64,000 nucleotides of DNA from positions 3,307,001 through 3,371,000 of the forward strand of contig NC_092578.1 of NCBI RefSeq assembly GCF_037975245.1, in the 5' to 3' direction. Source of the DNA: Apostichopus japonicus (Eukaryota > Echinodermata > Holothuroidea > Aspidochirotida > Stichopodidae). The notes beneath the pieces were generated by a model. It worked only from the letters and a program-made list of their open reading frames with translations. It made no database searches and was not told where the DNA came from. Of the stretch, positions 41,601 through 50,970 are shown piece after piece (position 1 is the stretch's first letter; each line of letters begins with the position of its first letter). The translations under genes were made by a program, and so were the position numbers.

Positions 41601-43856
41601 TTTCTGTCACTTCGCAGATAAGCTAAGACTTTCGTCCCCCAGACGCTTTTCATATTAGTATTAATCATATATAAATGGGGTTTTCTGCACCGCAAATTTT
41701 AAGGTTTACGTCTCTATTTATAATCTGATGTACCTACTCTTTAAATTATTCCATGAACATATACTATAGACCAAGGTTAATTGATGGTGTTTAAAGTACC
41801 GTCACGCTTGTATAAATAGTATATTGGTTCAACATTATTCAAGGACAGTTAACTCTTGCACTTACAGACATTATGTCAATACCAATGCAGTCAACTTCAT
41901 TCAGTAAACCATTATAGTAATGTCGGATATATACGACATGAGCTAGACAACAACAAGCTATTAAGACATTAAATGTCACCAAAATGAGTTGAATGAGTTA
42001 GAAACAAGGCTCCAATCAGCCAAGTACATAATTGATAGTACATAGGCATAGTTATTAAAGCACGAAGACGGGAGCAGCTTGATATACATGTCAGTTTCGC
42101 CTTTTTCCAATTCTAACACTCCTCCTGACAGTAAGTCATGCACCTTCTCAATGTTTTGTCCCTCTAAATCAGGGTTGTCCAACCTACGGCCCGCGGGCCA
42201 TAGTCCGGCCCGCCGCAGGGTTGCGTCCGGCCCGCCAGAGATGCTCTACGGTGTGAAATTTAGTGAGCAGATTTATTGATGACAATTTGAAGCTTTATAA
42301 TCAATGATTCGAACCTTCTGGGTCCAAAAAACTGCATACAGGTCAGTTTGTGTGACACTCTCTCAGCAGAGGGGAGGGGGGGGGGGCGGCTGGACTTTAT
42401 TCATCTGTTTTATCAGGAAGGAAAATATATCAGTGCGCTCCGCGCGCAGTGCTCACATTTTGTTGCCTTAGGCTTCGAGCAAAAAAATCGAGCGTAGGGT
42501 TCATGCGGCCCCCTCCTTCATCATAATCATTCCATGTGGCCCTTCTCTGCCAAAGGTTGGACAACCCTGCTCTAAATTGTCCACTATACGGGGATTTGGT
42601 TCCCTCTTTAAACGGAACATTTCGGCATTGACATGTTCCCGCCCCCCCCCCAAAGAAGGGGTTGATATTGGGGGTGGGGCATCAAGTAAGGTTTGAGATG
42701 AAACAAACTGAATTGACTGATTTTTTTTTTCGAGACTCGAAAGAAGTTTTAACTTACGTCAAACGGAACCACTTTCCCGAAGTAACTAACGTGTGTATTC
42801 TCTGTGGTATTCTCGATGTGTTTTTGCAAATTTGGCCATGTTCCGCGGTTGTTGCTACTTCGCCGTACGTTGTCGCGGTCAATTTTAACCACGTCTGTCT
42901 GACCCTCAAACTGATTTTCACCAACAGGCATGTCGAATTGATGATCCACCATTTCCGTCACTTTTTTAACTCTTTCTTTCGCGGTTGGTAAATTTCCATC
43001 TTGGATCAGTTCTCTAGTTGAGTCATAGCCACGCAAAGGCGGGGTTTTCTCTTGAATATTCGGTGAAAAATAGAAGAAATGTTACAACTGAGATAGACAT
43101 TTGACATTGAGTAGGAAAGTATGATATTATCATTGTTATTTATACATACTGTAGCATTTCATTGCTTGTGGAAAGACCGTACCTATATAATTGCTATATA
43201 TAGTTCAGACAATTGATGATCTTCGTTATTCAGAAAGCAAAATACAAAATGGCTGCTTTTCATGCACTTAGTGTACTTATAAATTACTAGAAGAGGCCAT
43301 TTTTTCTTGATTTCAGATCAGTATTTTATTGAAATGATAAAAAGAGGAATATATAAGTTTCTGCTAACTGAATTAGTAGCAAGGGAAGCCTTTCCAACAA
43401 CGTGTAAAACAGCCTTGTCACAATATTTAAAATTTAAGCAATAAGAGGCAGCTAATACTGGATTTCCCCCTAAATTGGAAATAGCTGCAAATAAGGTGAG
43501 AGAATTGAGCAACAATAATCTTGAATAATCAATTAAATTAACTTCTTAGCAACTTAACGTTTACACGAAGGTCCCAAGGGGACCGAAAATTCCAATATAT
43601 TTTCTAAAACAATACTCCATATTTGTCAGTTATGAGTCATATCTTATTGCTCTATTTTTTCCCCAATAATAATAATAATCATAAATATATTCTCCAAGCT
43701 CTTACCGGTAAAGTGGATCGCCATTGGACTAGCCCTGATTCCCAAATCTGTTATGAATGCACTGCCGGAAAATACCGTGAGAACGACACAACTGGCAACG
43801 AAAAGTACTCCTACCTCTACAAAATGTCTTCTTTTGGTCTTCTGAATTAAAAACAT
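29438..43856 (-). CDS. UST: Uronyl 2-O-sulfotransferase (dermatan/chondroitin sulfate)
   Basis: Golgi type II enzyme that moves sulfate from PAPS to carbon 2 of uronic acid residues in dermatan/chondroitin chains. Exons in transcript order: 43856-43706, 43050-42758, 36251-36129, 35588-35479, 33126-33015, 32134-32031, 30814-30654 and 29604-29438. All are GT-AG and in phase. They add up to 406 residues, the length I recall for human UST. Visible features: short basic N-terminus, membrane anchor (about residues 15-34), stem with an NTT sequon, 5'-phosphosulfate loop YNAVPKCASRT (154-164), LHV catalytic His (218), 3'-phosphate site VRDPMDRWIS (234-243), FFCG, and a C-terminal HYEFYNFV...LKKDLGL helix. 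KC-SRT and the C-terminus favour UST over heparan sulfate 2-O-sulfotransferase. A further 5' exon may exist at 50197-50283; then the first exon here would start at 43841 by splicing. Confidence 0.9.
30130..30630. repeat. Purine-rich (G/A) low-complexity tract in UST intron
   Basis: About 500 bases of the plus strand are nearly all G and A, with GGGA/GGGGA words and an (AG)n run near 30541-30553, inside the last UST intron. Overlapping Pro/Leu/Ser-rich minus-strand frames are by-products of the composition. The transcript would carry the pyrimidine strand. Confidence 0.85.
30654..30814 (-). CDS. UST: UST exon: RWTLDRAKHNL to lid region
   Basis: Acceptor cccgtcag, donor gtaagt, phase 2 in and phase 1 out. 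RWTLDRAKHNLNRYLVVGY and the ELLLP helix match the family's W-A-x-x-x-A-K-x-N...L-V-G and L-P. Confidence 0.92.
32031..32134 (-). CDS. UST: UST exon: TFDEC to FFCG
   Basis: Acceptor ttccacag, donor gtaagt, phase 0 in and phase 2 out. It encodes ETFDEC, a Cys in YCDP and KFFCG...GC, the cysteine-rich middle of the 2-O-sulfotransferase fold. Confidence 0.9.
32391..32757. mobile_element. Non-coding element with GGCGTAGGAAC ends
   Basis: Starts GGCGTAGGAAC then a G-rich CTGGGGGC stretch, and ends with CAGCCCCCACTGAAAAGTAC and TTCCTACGC, an imperfect inverted repeat. Inside, AATTGCATCTAAGGCCAGGT and AATTGCATCTGAGGCCACCT form a direct repeat. It lies in a UST intron. A similar left end (AGGAGCGTAGCCAGGGGGGG) occurs alone near 44212. 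Confidence 0.6.
33015..33126 (-). CDS. UST: UST exon: PAPS 3'-phosphate site
   Basis: Acceptor tag, donor gtaaga, phase 2 in and phase 0 out. It encodes FVMINMVRDPMDRWISKYYF, the 3'-PB motif (R-D-P...R...S) that binds the adenosine 3'-phosphate. A GT three bases further upstream in the transcript (exon end 33018) is an alternative donor; gtaaga fits better. Confidence 0.92.
33365..33515. repeat. Tandem duplication, period about 79 bp
   Basis: ATTACTTTAAGTAAGATAT...AATTCAAAGTTTATTT...GTTTCGGTCATTTTGACACA occurs twice in succession with few differences. Confidence 0.85.
34390..34920 (-). pseudogene. Degenerate LINE-like fragment with internal duplication
   Basis: The minus frame at 34413-34598 includes KATIDQRLSDIYEQDWLGDV followed by NNNSQCK, a pattern seen near the C-terminus of non-LTR retrotransposon ORF2. 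TAGACTTTGCACTGAGAGT...TGTGAGGGG and ATGAGACCTTCAAC...ATCTAAAATAGTTTTAA recur at about 34760-34905. Between the two copies lies a segment (34672-34758) also present near 38131-38220. No intact gene remains. Confidence 0.45.
35479..35588 (-). CDS. UST: UST exon: catalytic histidine segment
   Basis: Acceptor ctctag, donor gtaagt, phase 0 in and phase 2 out. It encodes FIRLHVPFIEMP, matching the family's R-H-V-x-F-L-x-F. The His aligns with the catalytic base known from heparan sulfate 2-O-sulfotransferase. It carries an NRS sequon. Confidence 0.88.
36129..36251 (-). CDS. UST: UST exon: PAPS 5'-phosphosulfate loop
   Basis: Acceptor atacag, donor gtaagt, phase 0 on both sides, 41 codons. IIYNAVPKCASRT is the 5'-PSB motif (UST family: YNRVGKCGSRT). 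Pro replaces the more usual Gly before Lys. Confidence 0.92.
38455..38725. repeat. Tandem duplication, period about 172 bp
   Basis: AAACCACCATTGACTATTTT...CATGAAAATCTCTGT...GAATTGTTGTTAACAAAG...TTGATTGTTAT occurs at about 38470 and again at about 38641 with few changes. Confidence 0.85.
39058..40288 (+). mobile_element. Solo LTR of an LTR retrotransposon
   Basis: Begins TGTAACG and ends GCATTACA (TG...CA, with TGTAA/TTACA short inverted ends), and ATAT flanks both sides (39054-39057 and 40289-40292), a 4-bp target duplication. AATAAA occurs near 40186, placed as expected for R-U5. It is 1231 bp with no internal gag-pol or second LTR nearby, so it is best read as a solo LTR left by recombination. 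It is inserted in the larger fold-back element. Confidence 0.7.
39650..40010 (+). repeat. 27-bp minisatellite, coding-like, inside the LTR
   Basis: About 13 copies of a unit of the type CAGTTCACCAATCCGCCAACTGCGCCG. Several are trimmed so that the phase shifts early on. In one plus frame (39566-40081, 171 codons) the later units read as nine-residue repeats QFTNPPTAP, PITNPPTAP and PLFTNPPTAP. It is GC-rich in an AT-rich setting. Whether it is translated is unknown. Confidence 0.85.
42170..42569. mobile_element. hAT-type MITE with 8-bp target duplication
   Basis: Ends are CAGGGTTGTCCAACC and GGTTGGACAACCCTG, perfect 15-bp inverted repeats. CTCTAAAT stands directly outside both ends (42162-42169 and 42570-42577). 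An 8-bp duplication with CAGGG termini is diagnostic of hAT elements. The 400-bp interior (GGCCCGCGGGCC-rich near the left end) does not code. It lies in the UST intron just downstream of the stem exon. Confidence 0.93.
42758..43050 (-). CDS. UST: UST exon: stem region
   Basis: Acceptor ttcaag ends at 43051, donor gtaagt follows 42758, phase 1 in and phase 0 out. The 97 codons are mostly charged and polar with an NTT sequon, as expected of a lumenal stem, and end in GKVVPFD just before the catalytic fold. The AAG acceptor is preceded by a good pyrimidine tract and is the one that fits the phase. Confidence 0.8.
43706..43856 (-). CDS. UST: UST exon: N-terminus and membrane anchor
   Basis: ATG at 43856; donor gtaaga ends the exon at 43706, phase 1 out. 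It encodes KTKRRH followed by about 20 hydrophobic residues, the signal-anchor of a type II Golgi protein. A good acceptor (tttttaattcag) ends at 43842, so this may be an internal exon starting at 43841 (AAG, phase 0) if the upstream exon at 50197-50283 is used. Confidence 0.8.
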
Positions 43857-44211
43857 AGTTATTAAAATTAATTATTGAAAATATCATGACTGCGCGACAC
43901 TTTCTTGGCTGTTCTGTATACCGCGCCTTTGACCGGCGTTAGAATGATATCGATAGCGATTATCTCGTATACACACATCACGTAGTTGATACTTTTCAAT
44001 GTGTAGTGCAGAGTTATTTATAACACAATTTATAACGTTACTGTTTATTCACATAGCCTATACGTCAGCAGCATGCCATAGATATATGCTAAATATGCTA
44101 TATGCTATTTTAATTCCACTGACGGAAACGAACCGTCGTCGACTCATAAACAGGAATCATATACATATGGAGTATAGTGATTTGAGGAATTGCCATATGT
44201 GTATAGTGTTC

Positions 44212-44264
44212 AGGAGCGTAGCCAGGGGGGGGGCGAAGGGGGCGACCGCCCTTTTTTTTGTACG
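44212..44264 (+). repeat. Truncated element end (AGGAGCGTAGCCAGGGG type)
   Basis: AGGAGCGTAGCCAGGGGGGG followed by CGAAGGGGGCGACCGCCC and a T-run resembles the left end of the element at 32391-32757. No matching right end was found. Confidence 0.4.
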
Positions 44265-45336
44265 TTTTTATCATATCGCTAGTAATTTCAAATAGAAAAT
44301 GCTTAGATGCAACTTGCAAGGCCTGGGAAGTTCCATTTCCAGTGATCTGGGAGGCATTTTTTTTTACATATTGGAGTCTGAGAAATATATAAGCGTACGT
44401 TAAAGATTAAAGATATTCAGTGTTTGCTGAAAATTGCTAAAAGGGTTTGAGAAATGAAAAATAGTTTCCATCTGCTTGTGAATCTCCAAAGTATTTCCAA
44501 TCATTCAAGGGTATTGAAATATACAATTCAATTTTCAGTGAGGAAATTTTATTTTGAGGGGGCGGTATGGGGTGGGTGTGGGGGAGTGGGGGTGGTAAAA
44601 TGCCTGTTCAAGTTCGAGCATCAGTGACCATTATTTAACCGTCTAGCATAATAAGCATATATCTGGGATCAATACGGATGACCTTAAACAGTGTGGTTTC
44701 TATATATTCAGATTACATTAAGTGATGTGTCCTTTTTTTTTGTCTTCACTTTAGTAATCCAGGTATAATCCGTTCATCTTGCTAAACCGATACAAAGTAT
44801 ATTTGTGAGCAACATATGCGAACAATTCACCGACGTGGGAATATTATGATGCCTGCCTTTGCTATAATATCTCCAATGGGATACAATAAAGCTTGGAATA
44901 CGATATACATGTGAAAATACCCAAAAGTTTACTTTAGCTATAGCTAAAACATCTAGGTCAAGAAAGAAATAACACCAATTAACGGCAATACAAAAATACC
45001 GGAATGACGGTGTATAACGTATAGTTTTACCAATTAAAAATCACGCAAGTCAGAGATATGAATATAAATACTAGCATGGATAAACTATGCCAGTATGCAT
45101 GGAACGCTGATTGTTTCACCGTAATGATGTCGAACTTGCCACTTAATAGTTGTAACTGAAATCACTCATGTGAAGCAGACGCGGTGAAGCGCAAGGCATA
45201 AATATATATAGAATACATGCATATATCACTGATTTTGCCACGGGCTATGAGCAAAAAGGTCAAATCAGCCTCACTCGCCTTGGTATATATCTAAGAAGAA
45301 GAAAAAGACAAAGGCATAAAAGAGTAAGCATAAGTT

Positions 45337-45783
45337 GTATGGCAAGCCATGTGGGACAAACACTGCATAATATATCAGCGTATTAATAGTAATTTATACG
45401 CGTATTAATTGGAATATATACGCGTATATATTATTAGCCAATTATATGGCCCAAATATATCCGCGTATTAATTCGAATATATACACGTATATTAATTCGA
45501 ATATATACACGTACTAATTCGAATATATTCACGTATTAAATAGAATACATATGGGGATTAAATCCAATATATGCACGGATTAATCAGAATATACACGAAA
45601 ACACATTTCCGCTCTTGCTGTGTACATATACCAACGATAAATGTTTTGGCGGGCTCGCGAGATCGCTTCAAAAAGCGAAATTTACACATGTACAACACAT
45701 ATATATTCGAATTAATACGCGTATATATTGGAATTAATACGCGGATATATTATGCGGTGTTTGTCCCACATGGCTTGCCATAC
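45337..45783. mobile_element. Fold-back element with CGCGTATTAATT modules
   Basis: Left end GTATGGCAAGCCATGTGGGA and the right end read as inverted repeats of about 40 bases with one or two mismatches (through ACAAACAC, GCATAATATAT). The interior is a run of about ten degenerate units of the type CGCGTATTAATTCGAATATA in both orientations around a 100-bp unique core (45600-45690). A TA duplication with TGGCAAGCC ends is possible. Confidence 0.8.
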
Positions 45784-45790
45784 ACGAACA

Positions 45791-46009
45791 CTACCACAAG
45801 TAAGCCATTTCCTCCTTTACCACTGGGTTTTCGGAATCACATGCATATACCGGAAGCTGAGACAAATTTACATCTAATTTTATACTCCACCATTGGAGGC
45901 ATCCATCCATAATGTGTCTGTACCATATATGGTATTGGTATGTTATCAACTTCGCATCCCCTTTTGACAAACTATGTAACTCTATCCAATCTAAGGTCAA
46001 ATCAATAGA
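45791..46009 (-). CDS. Possible orphan terminal exon, unknown product
   Basis: On the minus strand a good acceptor (tttatttttcag) ends at 46010 and is followed by 72 open codons to a TAG at 45791-45793. The peptide is rich in Trp/Tyr/His (LDWIELH, YQYHIWYRHIMD, QWWSIKL). No family was recognised and no partner exon could be linked. It may be an exon of an unseen gene, part of a retroelement, or chance. Confidence 0.2.
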   Translation of the reverse strand, partial: SIDLTLDWIELHSLSKGDAKLITYQYHIWYRHIMDGCLQWWSIKLDVNLSQLPVYACDSENPVVKEEMAYLW

Positions 46010-46331
46010 CTGAAAAATAAAGGGAAAAACAAAACAGTATTTGTCAGTGTGCAACTATGACATCACACCTGTTTACTTCAAGTTCACTTTTGGTAGAATA
46101 TCAGATAACTTCAACTGTCAATATCTCAAAACGGTAAAAAGGAATCGAATGCAAATTTCACAAGAAAGCTTAGATTATGTTCCTCTGTAACATATCAAAA
46201 AGAAATTTTGACTTGGACCATTCTTTCAAAGTCTCAATGTGTATTTGCCAAATTTAAACTTCGACCTTTCCAGCCTTCTGCCCTAAAAGCACAGTGAAAA
46301 TGACACCGTTCTATGCAAGTATCATATAAAT

Positions 46332-49300
46332 CGTCCCCGTTTTCGCGTAGTGGCGAATGTGCACTTTTGGCGAAATTGAGTTAAATATTGTTCTTACCTA
46401 TTTCGAGGGTGAAGAATCGGTTGAGCCGGGTTAGAAGTTTTAAAACTGTATATTTTTTTCGTTTTTTCTGACTCATTTTTGACGAATGTCCACCTAAGGC
46501 CCACTCTCGTTTTTACTTACTGACGAATACTTTAGTCATCATTACAACCACTCAGTAACACAATTTGTCTAAGGTCCATACATCTAACTGCCATTTGAAA
46601 ACACCCAGGATTATGAGAAGGTAATATTTTTTATTATTTCCACCTTTAATTGCTTAATGCAGAATTTCATACATGATAGCATAACTCGTGAAAACAGAAT
46701 GGTCAGTTGGTCAACAATAATAAACCTGAATAGTAGCCTAGTGTTATGAATGCAGTACATTCGATGCTTGTATCTGTTGCGCGAGTAGCTATAGACAGTA
46801 GACTGGAGTAACGCTATTTATCTCTACTGAATCGGTGTAACAGTGTGACTGTCGGTACATTTAATTAGAGCTGTGTGTAAATGAGGAAACAGGTGGTGTT
46901 GGCTTAAGTCACTGACGGACATTTGATGACAATGGGTGTAACTCGTATAAAAATGATGAAAAATCACTCAATTTTAATTTTGACCGCGAAGACTACAATA
47001 CCTAGACCAAGGTTAAGTAATTTAAGCCATTCTTAGAGTTAGCCTAACCATACCTAAGGATTGAAGGGAAGGAATCACAAACCATCACAATGAACGTACA
47101 TCACCAAGATCCTTGTGATGAACTTTTCCCTAAAATAGGCTAAGTCCATTATCTTGCACGGTACGGGAGTAAATTGGTTTTTAAAAGGCGTGGCATGTAG
47201 CTATTTTCGGCCAATGTGTAATGTCATTGTGCCACTTGGGATGATGGAGGGGGGGGGGGGGCGATATAATGTAAAATATTGGTTTCCTGTCTACTTTTCA
47301 ATGTGAATTAAAACAGTTCAATAAACAGATACCAGTATTATGACAAATTAAAACATGCAAACACCAGCTCATTTCCACTTAAGACTTCCTCCAGTCTTCA
47401 ATTTCATATGTAAAGAAACGTTAAAAGTGTAACATCTCTCTAAAGAAGTACGGTTTCTCTTATCTGTTGGCGGCTTTGCTCATCACGAGCATTACTCTAG
47501 CCTAACTTAAAACTACCTTTATCTGGCTTAGTAATACCTAGTTACATAGTTGAAGGTCACATACTTTTACATGAAACTTTGGAAGGTATACTAGCATAGT
47601 TTATACTTAAGTAGTTACTTTGCTACAAAGGACGAGGAGGTGGGCGTTTAGACCGAATTACTAGAAAATCTCTATAGCAACCTTCAGATTTGACAGAACC
47701 TTGGATGTTTTCTTCCACAGGCTAAGAAGTTCAGGATCACAGTAGAAGTTATACCAGACCTTTTGGGAAAAAAAACCCAAGTCAGAATATGGACATACAA
47801 ACCAAATGAACATCACCAAACTGAGACACCCTCAGCCCTGGTTTCCATACACTGGGATTGTTAAGGTTGCTCTACATAAGAAATGAGAAGGCATTTGCTG
47901 TTCCAGAACGGATGTTGCAAGCCACTCGAAGAATCCATATCCATATCAAACGTTTGATTAATCCATGATATTGTATCTCATTAAGATTGTAAGGAAAGAA
48001 TTATAACAAAGGCGTGGTCTTTTTTTTTTTACTTTTCAAGTGCGTTTAATACTGTCTTGCCAAATCAATTAATGAAGGATCTTTTACGATTTATCAAAGT
48101 AACATGCCTTTTCATTGGCTGACACAACTTCTTCAAGGATGGTCCAGACAAGTATAGGTTGGATAAAGATTATCGGAAATATCGGAAATAAAGGTTGGTG
48201 TGCCTTGGGGGTGGGGGTCTATTAAATGCAATATTATTTACTATATATACTGATGAAATTAGGTCAAACTCACACATTTCTGTTACAAAATATGCCGATG
48301 ATACTGCTGTATCATGCACAAGTCCTAAGAGCTCTGTTGAAACTGACCAATGAAATTTTCAGTGTTCTGTTAATGACATAGTTCCAAAATGTGACCGCAA
48401 GACTTTATTACGTAACCCCACAAACAAAGGAAATTTGTTTTTGAAAATAAAACCATAAAACACGAAGGTCTCGTTCTATCAAGATCGCAACGTATTAATA
48501 TTGAGTGAGCTGGGGTGGCTAGAACCTCCAAAACTGAGTACTAGGAGTATACATCGATGACAGTTTGACCTTTTCTTGCAAAGCATCAAGGAATTAAAAA
48601 AAAAAGGTATATTACAATAATCTAGTGTGGCTTACGTTGTGTCTTTCTTTAAGCAAAATGCTAAGGAAAATGCTTTCAATACTATTATTCAACCTGGCAC
48701 ATGTGATCTATACAGTGTCTGTCTGGTACTATTTTATATTGCAAAAAAGCAAAGAAAGAACAATGAAGTTTCTTGAATACACATCATCTATATTTAATTT
48801 AGATTAAAATAAACTTTTAGAAAAAGTAAATGCTGCTGCAAGACCTGAGTTTACAAGAATGGCTAATAAGATTTACAGTGATCAGAATCACCCTTTGTAT
48901 ACTGTACTAAAAAGTCTCCTGCACAAATCGAGCAGAAATCTAAGAAATCCCCACAAAATACCGAACGTAAGTTTACAGAAACTCATTTATTTATACCGTG
49001 CTGCTTTATACATTCCATTTGAGCACTTAGAAAGTTTGTTGTAGTCTGTTTGTTAGATCGTTTTATGTATTAACTTTTGTATGTGTAGATGTATTTTTTA
49101 TGATATCCTATCATCTTAACATTTTATCCCCTTTTATATTAGTTATTCTTGGACTGTTTGGTATCCTATCATCTTAAAAAAACAACTTTTATATGAGTTA
49201 TTCTTCTTGTTAAGGTATTACATGACTCCTCTCTATAAATTTTATATGTATACTGGAAGGTAATAAAAAGAAGGAACAACATACCACAGTACAACTTGGA

Positions 49301-50013
49301 AACACTTGAACAATGGCACAGTTGTTTCCTTCTTTAAATCTGAGGATTCACACGAGGCTGGGTTGGGTGTTATGAATGTGCCTGTGAGCGTAATAACAAT
49401 TTTACATTCCATTTAAGGGGATAGTATAGTGGAACAGCTTCCCAAAGCGTTTGAAGGATACTATAGAAACTATTGTCAGAGACATTTCACGTAATACACT
49501 CACTTGAAAAAGAAGAATTTCCGTAGTCTGTGTGCTTTATAAGAGTTCCGACTTAACAGATTACGCCACTGGAACTATTATTTTTGCAACTGTATGTGTT
49601 CACATTTCATCATATCCCTTCCCCTTCCTCTCCCCGTGTGACAGTGAACATCACGGTGTACCCTAGCTACTACACACAAAAGTGACGAATACAAGTCTGT
49701 GACAGGACGAAACTTCAAAATTTAGTTCTAGCATAGTGACGAATGTTCGACGAATGTCTAAAATTAACTGAAAATGACATGACATAACGACGAATATGTT
49801 TCCACTAAAATTACTACCTTTTAAGAAAGTTTTCGATCAGCAACTAATATGAGAACTCAAAGTTCTATTTTTTATATTTAAAATATTGACAACTTTCGGT
49901 ACAAAAGACCCTTTTTTAATTACGCTATACTAAGTCAAAATGTGAAAATCTTTAGAGCGCATTTTCTCAAAACTCACATGTTGAACATTCGTCACTACGT
50001 CAGAACGGGGACG
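46332..50013. mobile_element. Possible large transposon defined by 30-bp inverted ends
   Basis: TCGTCCCCGTTTTCGCGTAG at 46331 and the reverse complement of the sequence ending at 50014 (TCGTCCCCGTTCTGACGTAG, then GTGRCGAATGT) match at 26 of 30 bases. TGACGAAT(G/A) words recur near both ends (46491, 46524, 49682, 49737, 49750). No transposase was seen and no target duplication was found. The interior carries a LINE relic (48010-49045). Confidence 0.45.
48010..49045 (+). pseudogene. Degenerate non-LTR retrotransposon (Jockey/CR1-like) reverse transcriptase
   Basis: Plus-strand fragments in different frames read FSSAFNTVLPNQL-like text, then VGVPWG, IYTDEI, KYADDTAVSC (the reverse transcriptase active-site box) and YLGVYIDDSLTF, interrupted by stops and frameshifts. 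A final frame at 48859-49044 has KIYSDQNHPLYTVLKSLLHK and LQKLIYLYRAALY, the usual end of this ORF. It cannot make a working protein. Confidence 0.75.
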
Positions 50014-50196
50014 AAAAAGTCTTATTTTTATTGAGTTATCTGTCGTTAAACATTTTGAGCTGAGAAAAATTCGCCAGATTTTTTAACTTGTCCGTAGATT
50101 CTACAAACTTCAATCAAATTTGCAAGCCACGCGCAACAGATCATGCGCCAATCAAATCTCTTTGTTTTGTTTACGACCGTTAGGCTTAGGACATAC

Positions 50197-50283
50197 TTTT
50201 ACTTTTGTGGCTAGCCTGCGTTGAATAGTGTATTTCTTTGATTTTTCCGGTGTAGCTTGCGAAATGATGTCATTTCCTTCCAT
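50197..50283 (-). CDS. UST: Candidate upstream first exon of UST
   Basis: An ATG at 50283 opens 29 codons beginning MEGNDIISQATPEK and ending with a basic QRRLATKVK, followed by donor GTATGT in phase 0 (an alternative in-frame donor GTAAAA lies six bases earlier). The acceptor at 43842 also starts in phase 0, so splicing would give a longer basic cytoplasmic tail before the anchor (430 residues in total). The frame is also open upstream, with another ATG at 50514. The intron would be about 6.4 kb. This is an inference from phase and composition only. Confidence 0.4.
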
Positions 50284-50740
50284 TGCAATGAATAAACAAG
50301 TGTTTACAGGCGTTTCCTCCGTGGAGTTGGGTAAAAAAGTGGACGATACGAGAATATAAAGGTTACATTTGTGTAATGAACATGCTGATATGGGCGGTCG
50401 CAGCGATTGTACGGTAAATCGTTCGCGCCATAAGGGCAAAAGAAAATAAATTTCTTTCTTTCGATTGCAACAGCTTTTCTTCATTAAACCCATGTGAACC
50501 TGGTCAGAGTGCATTTAGAATAAGAAACATTGGATCTGATGCGGTAAGTTTGTTTACGAAATTCATCTGCAAACACGTAATAAGACTTTAATAATATACT
50601 TAAGAAAGTTAACAGTTTTGGTTGGAATGGCGAACATGTCATTTCAAGCAATATGGTAACATGTGATGTGACGTCATGTGACCTGACTAGAGTGTGCTGT
50701 CATGTCACGTGATGCGCTGCGACGCGTGTATGTATTTTAG

Positions 50741-50970
50741 ATCCTCCTGCAAGCAGGAACTCGCGAAGAAGCCTCATTGGCTTATCAAAGCCGCAAGCTG
50801 ACCGAAGTCAGTCTCTTACATTCATATTTAACGTCCAAGATGATGATGAATTGTAAATTGTCAACAACTCTGTAACTGGACGACATACATTAATCTGGGA
50901 GTGACTCGAACCGGGGACCTTATGATTGAAAGGCACCGGCGTAAACCAATGAGCTAACACTCCAGTGTGG
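50741..50970 (-). repeat. tRNA-derived SINE, copy 1
   Basis: In minus orientation the head has TTAGCTCATTGGTTTACGCC and GGTTCGAGTC (A and B boxes). The tail (CGGTCAGCTTGCGGC... and GCGAGTTCCTGCTTGC) matches 54241-54315 on the plus strand. The acceptor and T stems do not pair properly, so it is not a functional tRNA. Confidence 0.8.

Noticed and set aside
50152-50514. Full 120-codon minus-strand open frame as an independent gene
   Set aside because: Only the part after the ATG at 50283 looks protein-like and ends at a possible donor. The upstream half has no pattern and is more likely 5' untranslated sequence.
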